From assembly GCF_033097365.1 (NCBI RefSeq), contig NZ_AP028461.1, positions 2,728,001 to 2,792,000 of the forward strand: DNA of 64,000 bases, read 5' to 3'. Origin of the DNA: Actinoplanes sichuanensis. GTDB lineage: Bacteria; Actinomycetota; Actinomycetes; Mycobacteriales; Micromonosporaceae. How positions within the stretch are numbered: position 1 is the stretch's first letter; every line of letters starts with the position of its first letter. Both the position numbers and the translations under genes were made by a program. Shown here piece by piece: positions 62,302-64,000 of this stretch. Under the pieces are notes generated by a model. That model saw nothing but the letters and a program-made list of their open reading frames with translations, had not been told where the DNA came from and searched no databases.

Positions 62302-63438
62302 GTGACGACACCATCGCGGGGCGCCGGCCTCGTCCTGACCGCCGCGCTCCTCTGGGGCACCATCGGCCCCGCCCAGACACTGACCACCGGTCACCTCGAC
62401 CCGGTGGCGCTCGCGGGATGGCGCCACCTCGTCGGCGGGGTGGTCCTCTGCGGCATAGCCCTGGCCGACCCGTCCGGCGGGCGTCGGCTTCGTGAGCGTC
62501 GCAGTTGGACCGCGATGCTGCTTGCCGGACCGGCCAGCGCCGCCTACCAGGCCAGCTTCCTGACGTCGGTGGCGTACAACGGCGCGGCGGTCGGCACCGT
62601 GGTCGGTGTGGCGGGCGTCCCGCTGTTCTGCGGCCTGGCCACGTACCTGGCGGACCGGCAGCGGCTGATCCGCGGCTGGATCGCCGGCTCGGCGCTCGCC
62701 GCGGCCGGCTCACTCCTGCTGTTCTACCCGGGCGCCGGTGCCCGGATCGCGCCCGCGGGGCTCGTCTTCGGCATCGCCGCCGGCGCTCTGTTCGCGCTGT
62801 ACACCGCCGCGGCGAAACGGCTCGGCGCCACCGGCGTCTCGGTGTACGCGGGCACCGGCGTCAGCATGCTGATCGGCGGCCTCATCCTGTCGCCGACCAT
62901 GATCGCTGACGCACACGAACTGACCAGGCCACGGATTCTGGCGGTCGTCGTCTGGCTCGGTGTGGTCACCACCGCCGCCGCTTACGTCCTGTACGCCCGC
63001 GGACTGCGATCGGTCGGCACCCATGTCGCCGGCACCCTGAGCCTGGGCGAACCGGTGGCCGCCGCGCTGTTGAGTCTCACCGTGCTCGGCGAGCGCCTCA
63101 CCCTCGCCGAATGGGCGGCCTGCGCCACGATCCTGGCGGGCCTGGTACTGGCGACCCGGGCACCGGCCGGTGCGCAGGCGCCCCTGGTGGTCGCGATCGG
63201 CATGGTGCCCATGCCGGTTCGGGTGCCTCTGCGACCGGACCTGGTGGGCCAGCCGCACCCGCCCGCGCGAGGAGTGGCCAAGGCGTGGACCACGGTCGAG
63301 CGCTCGTGCGAACAGCCCGACATCGCCGCCCTCCGCACACCGCAACCGTGGGGTCCCGATCTGGTGCATCCCACGGGCAACCCCACCGCGCCTCCCTTCC
63401 GTTTCAGTACGGACCAGGCGAGGAGCTCGGGTGACTGA
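62302..63438 (+). CDS. EamA/DMT-family transporter with long C-terminal tail
   Basis: The 378-residue protein has ten hydrophobic helices in two EamA repeats (VLTAALLWGTIGPAQTLTTG; HVAGTLSLGEPVAAALLSL; WAACATILAGLVLATRAP). The helices end near residue 295. A tail of about 80 polar, Pro-rich residues follows and runs to a stop eight bases inside the sigma factor gene. Family members normally stop soon after the last helix, so the tail may result from a lost stop. GTG 62302 has no clear ribosome binding site. An efflux or uptake role for a small metabolite is likely. Confidence 0.85.
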   Translation: MTTPSRGAGLVLTAALLWGTIGPAQTLTTGHLDPVALAGWRHLVGGVVLCGIALADPSGGRRLRERRSWTAMLLAGPASAAYQASFLTSVAYNGAAVGTVVGVAGVPLFCGLATYLADRQRLIRGWIAGSALAAAGSLLLFYPGAGARIAPAGLVFGIAAGALFALYTAAAKRLGATGVSVYAGTGVSMLIGGLILSPTMIADAHELTRPRILAVVVWLGVVTTAAAYVLYARGLRSVGTHVAGTLSLGEPVAAALLSLTVLGERLTLAEWAACATILAGLVLATRAPAGAQAPLVVAIGMVPMPVRVPLRPDLVGQPHPPARGVAKAWTTVERSCEQPDIAALRTPQPWGPDLVHPTGNPTAPPFRFSTDQARSSGD

Positions 63439-63931
63439 GGACTACCGGGAGTACGTCGCGGCGCGGATGACCAGTCTGCGCCGGACGGCGTACCTGCTGT
63501 GCGGTGACTGGCACCTGGCCGATGATCTCGTCTCGACGGCATTGCTGAAGTTGCTGCGGCACTGGCGGCGCGTATCGGTCATGGAGGATCCGGACAGCTA
63601 CATGCGGCGGGTGTTGCTGCGCTGCCTCCTGGACGAACGACGCCGACCCTGGCGGCGCGAGATCTCCTGGGACCGGCTGCCGGAGCCGCGCACCGTCGAC
63701 ACCGACGCGCAGGCCACCGACCGGGTCACCGTCGTCGCGGCGCTGGCCCAGCTACCGCCACGTCGCCGGGCCGTGGTCGTGCTGCGCTACTTCTGCGACC
63801 TGTCGGTGGAGCAGACCGCAGCCGAACTCGACTGCACACCCGGCACCGTCAAGAGCCAGACCGCGCGAGCACTGCTCACCCTGCGCGACACCCTGGGCGC
63901 CGTCAGAGAAGGGAGCACCACCGATGGATGA
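63431..63931 (+). CDS. SigE-like ECF sigma factor (SigE family of actinobacteria)
   Basis: The 166-residue protein has region 2 (VAARMTSLRRTAYLLCGDWH; ADDLVSTALLKLLRHW) and region 4 (ALAQLPPRRRAVVVLRYFCD; SVEQTAAELDCTPGTVKSQT). It matches the small SANT/SigE-type sigma-70 family abundant in Micromonosporaceae. GTG 63431 follows AGGAG. It overlaps the transporter gene at its start and the next gene by eight bases at its end. Confidence 0.93.
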   Translation: MTEDYREYVAARMTSLRRTAYLLCGDWHLADDLVSTALLKLLRHWRRVSVMEDPDSYMRRVLLRCLLDERRRPWRREISWDRLPEPRTVDTDAQATDRVTVVAALAQLPPRRRAVVVLRYFCDLSVEQTAAELDCTPGTVKSQTARALLTLRDTLGAVREGSTTDG

Positions 63932-64000
63932 CCTGCCGGCCATGCTGCGCGAAGCGACCCGGAACCCACCACCGACCCGCATCGACCTCGACCGGATGAT
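63924..64000 (+). CDS. Probable anti-sigma factor partner (5' end only)
   Basis: ATG 63924 opens a frame (MDDLPAMLREATRNPPPTRI) that overlaps the sigma factor stop by eight bases and runs off the window after 25 full codons. Proteins with this type of N terminus follow SigE-like sigma genes and usually have one transmembrane helix. Only the start is visible, so the role rests on context. Confidence 0.65.
   Translation, partial: MDDLPAMLREATRNPPPTRIDLDRM

Overview
The window is high-GC actinobacterial DNA. The best fit is the Micromonosporaceae, probably an Actinoplanes-like genome. Reasons: the third-codon-position GC is strong, GTG and TTG starts are frequent behind AGGAGG-type ribosome binding sites, and the gene content is typical of the group (three very large AfsR-type regulators, an F420-type luciferase-like oxidoreductase, a SigE-like sigma factor, and a helix-turn-helix/DUF6879 module). 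This placement is inferred from gene content, not from a marker gene. I saw no rRNA, tRNA or CRISPR array.

Layout. 0-7.4 kb: the C-terminal part of a GH78 alpha-L-rhamnosidase, an AfsR-like regulator, a small membrane protein, and a Ser/Thr kinase gene that has lost the middle of its kinase domain. 7.4-10.2 kb (minus strand): a compact cassette of a 67-residue cysteine-containing peptide, an ABC exporter and a short S26 signal peptidase. The peptide gene is bracketed by related palindromes. 10.3-13.4 kb: an RNA methyltransferase, then a TetR regulator and a divergent protein phosphatase sharing an 18-bp operator, then a double GNAT protein. 13.4-14.7 kb: a three-gene envelope cluster. 14.8-21.0 kb (minus): a tight operon of sugar-type ABC importer, amidohydrolase and luciferase-like oxidoreductase, opposite a LuxR regulator. 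22.3-25.4 kb: an anti-sigma-type ATPase, a DUF4142 secreted protein and a TPR-diguanylate cyclase. 25.5-30.7 kb: a LacI-controlled fructose-type ABC importer with a PfkB sugar kinase and two visible operators.

30.9-43.8 kb: a regulator that joins an AfsR-type DNA-binding head to a NACHT NTPase and a multi-pass membrane tail, an SGNH hydrolase, an FAD monooxygenase, a secreted protein interrupted by one in-frame stop, a third AfsR-like regulator, a lipoprotein, and an S51-type peptidase with a partner of unknown function. 43.9-46.0 kb: two small genes facing a small-protein/DUF6879/XRE-DUF5753 module that has a tandem repeat in its promoter region. 46.3-47.2 kb: a PadR regulator with a membrane protein. 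47.2-50.9 kb is a scarred, lower-GC stretch: gene remnants, a methyltransferase, a frameshifted membrane protein, an IS5-type transposase tail and a headless regulator fragment.

50.9-64 kb: an amidase with a divergent acetyltransferase, a 2-oxoglutarate-type oxygenase, a two-component system whose probable binding repeats occur both in its own promoter region and upstream of a small membrane protein, a subtilisin-like protease, a methyl-accepting chemotaxis protein, a DUF2975/XRE pair behind a large promoter-overlapping palindrome, a membrane protein, an EamA transporter, and a SigE-like sigma factor overlapping its probable anti-sigma partner at the right edge.
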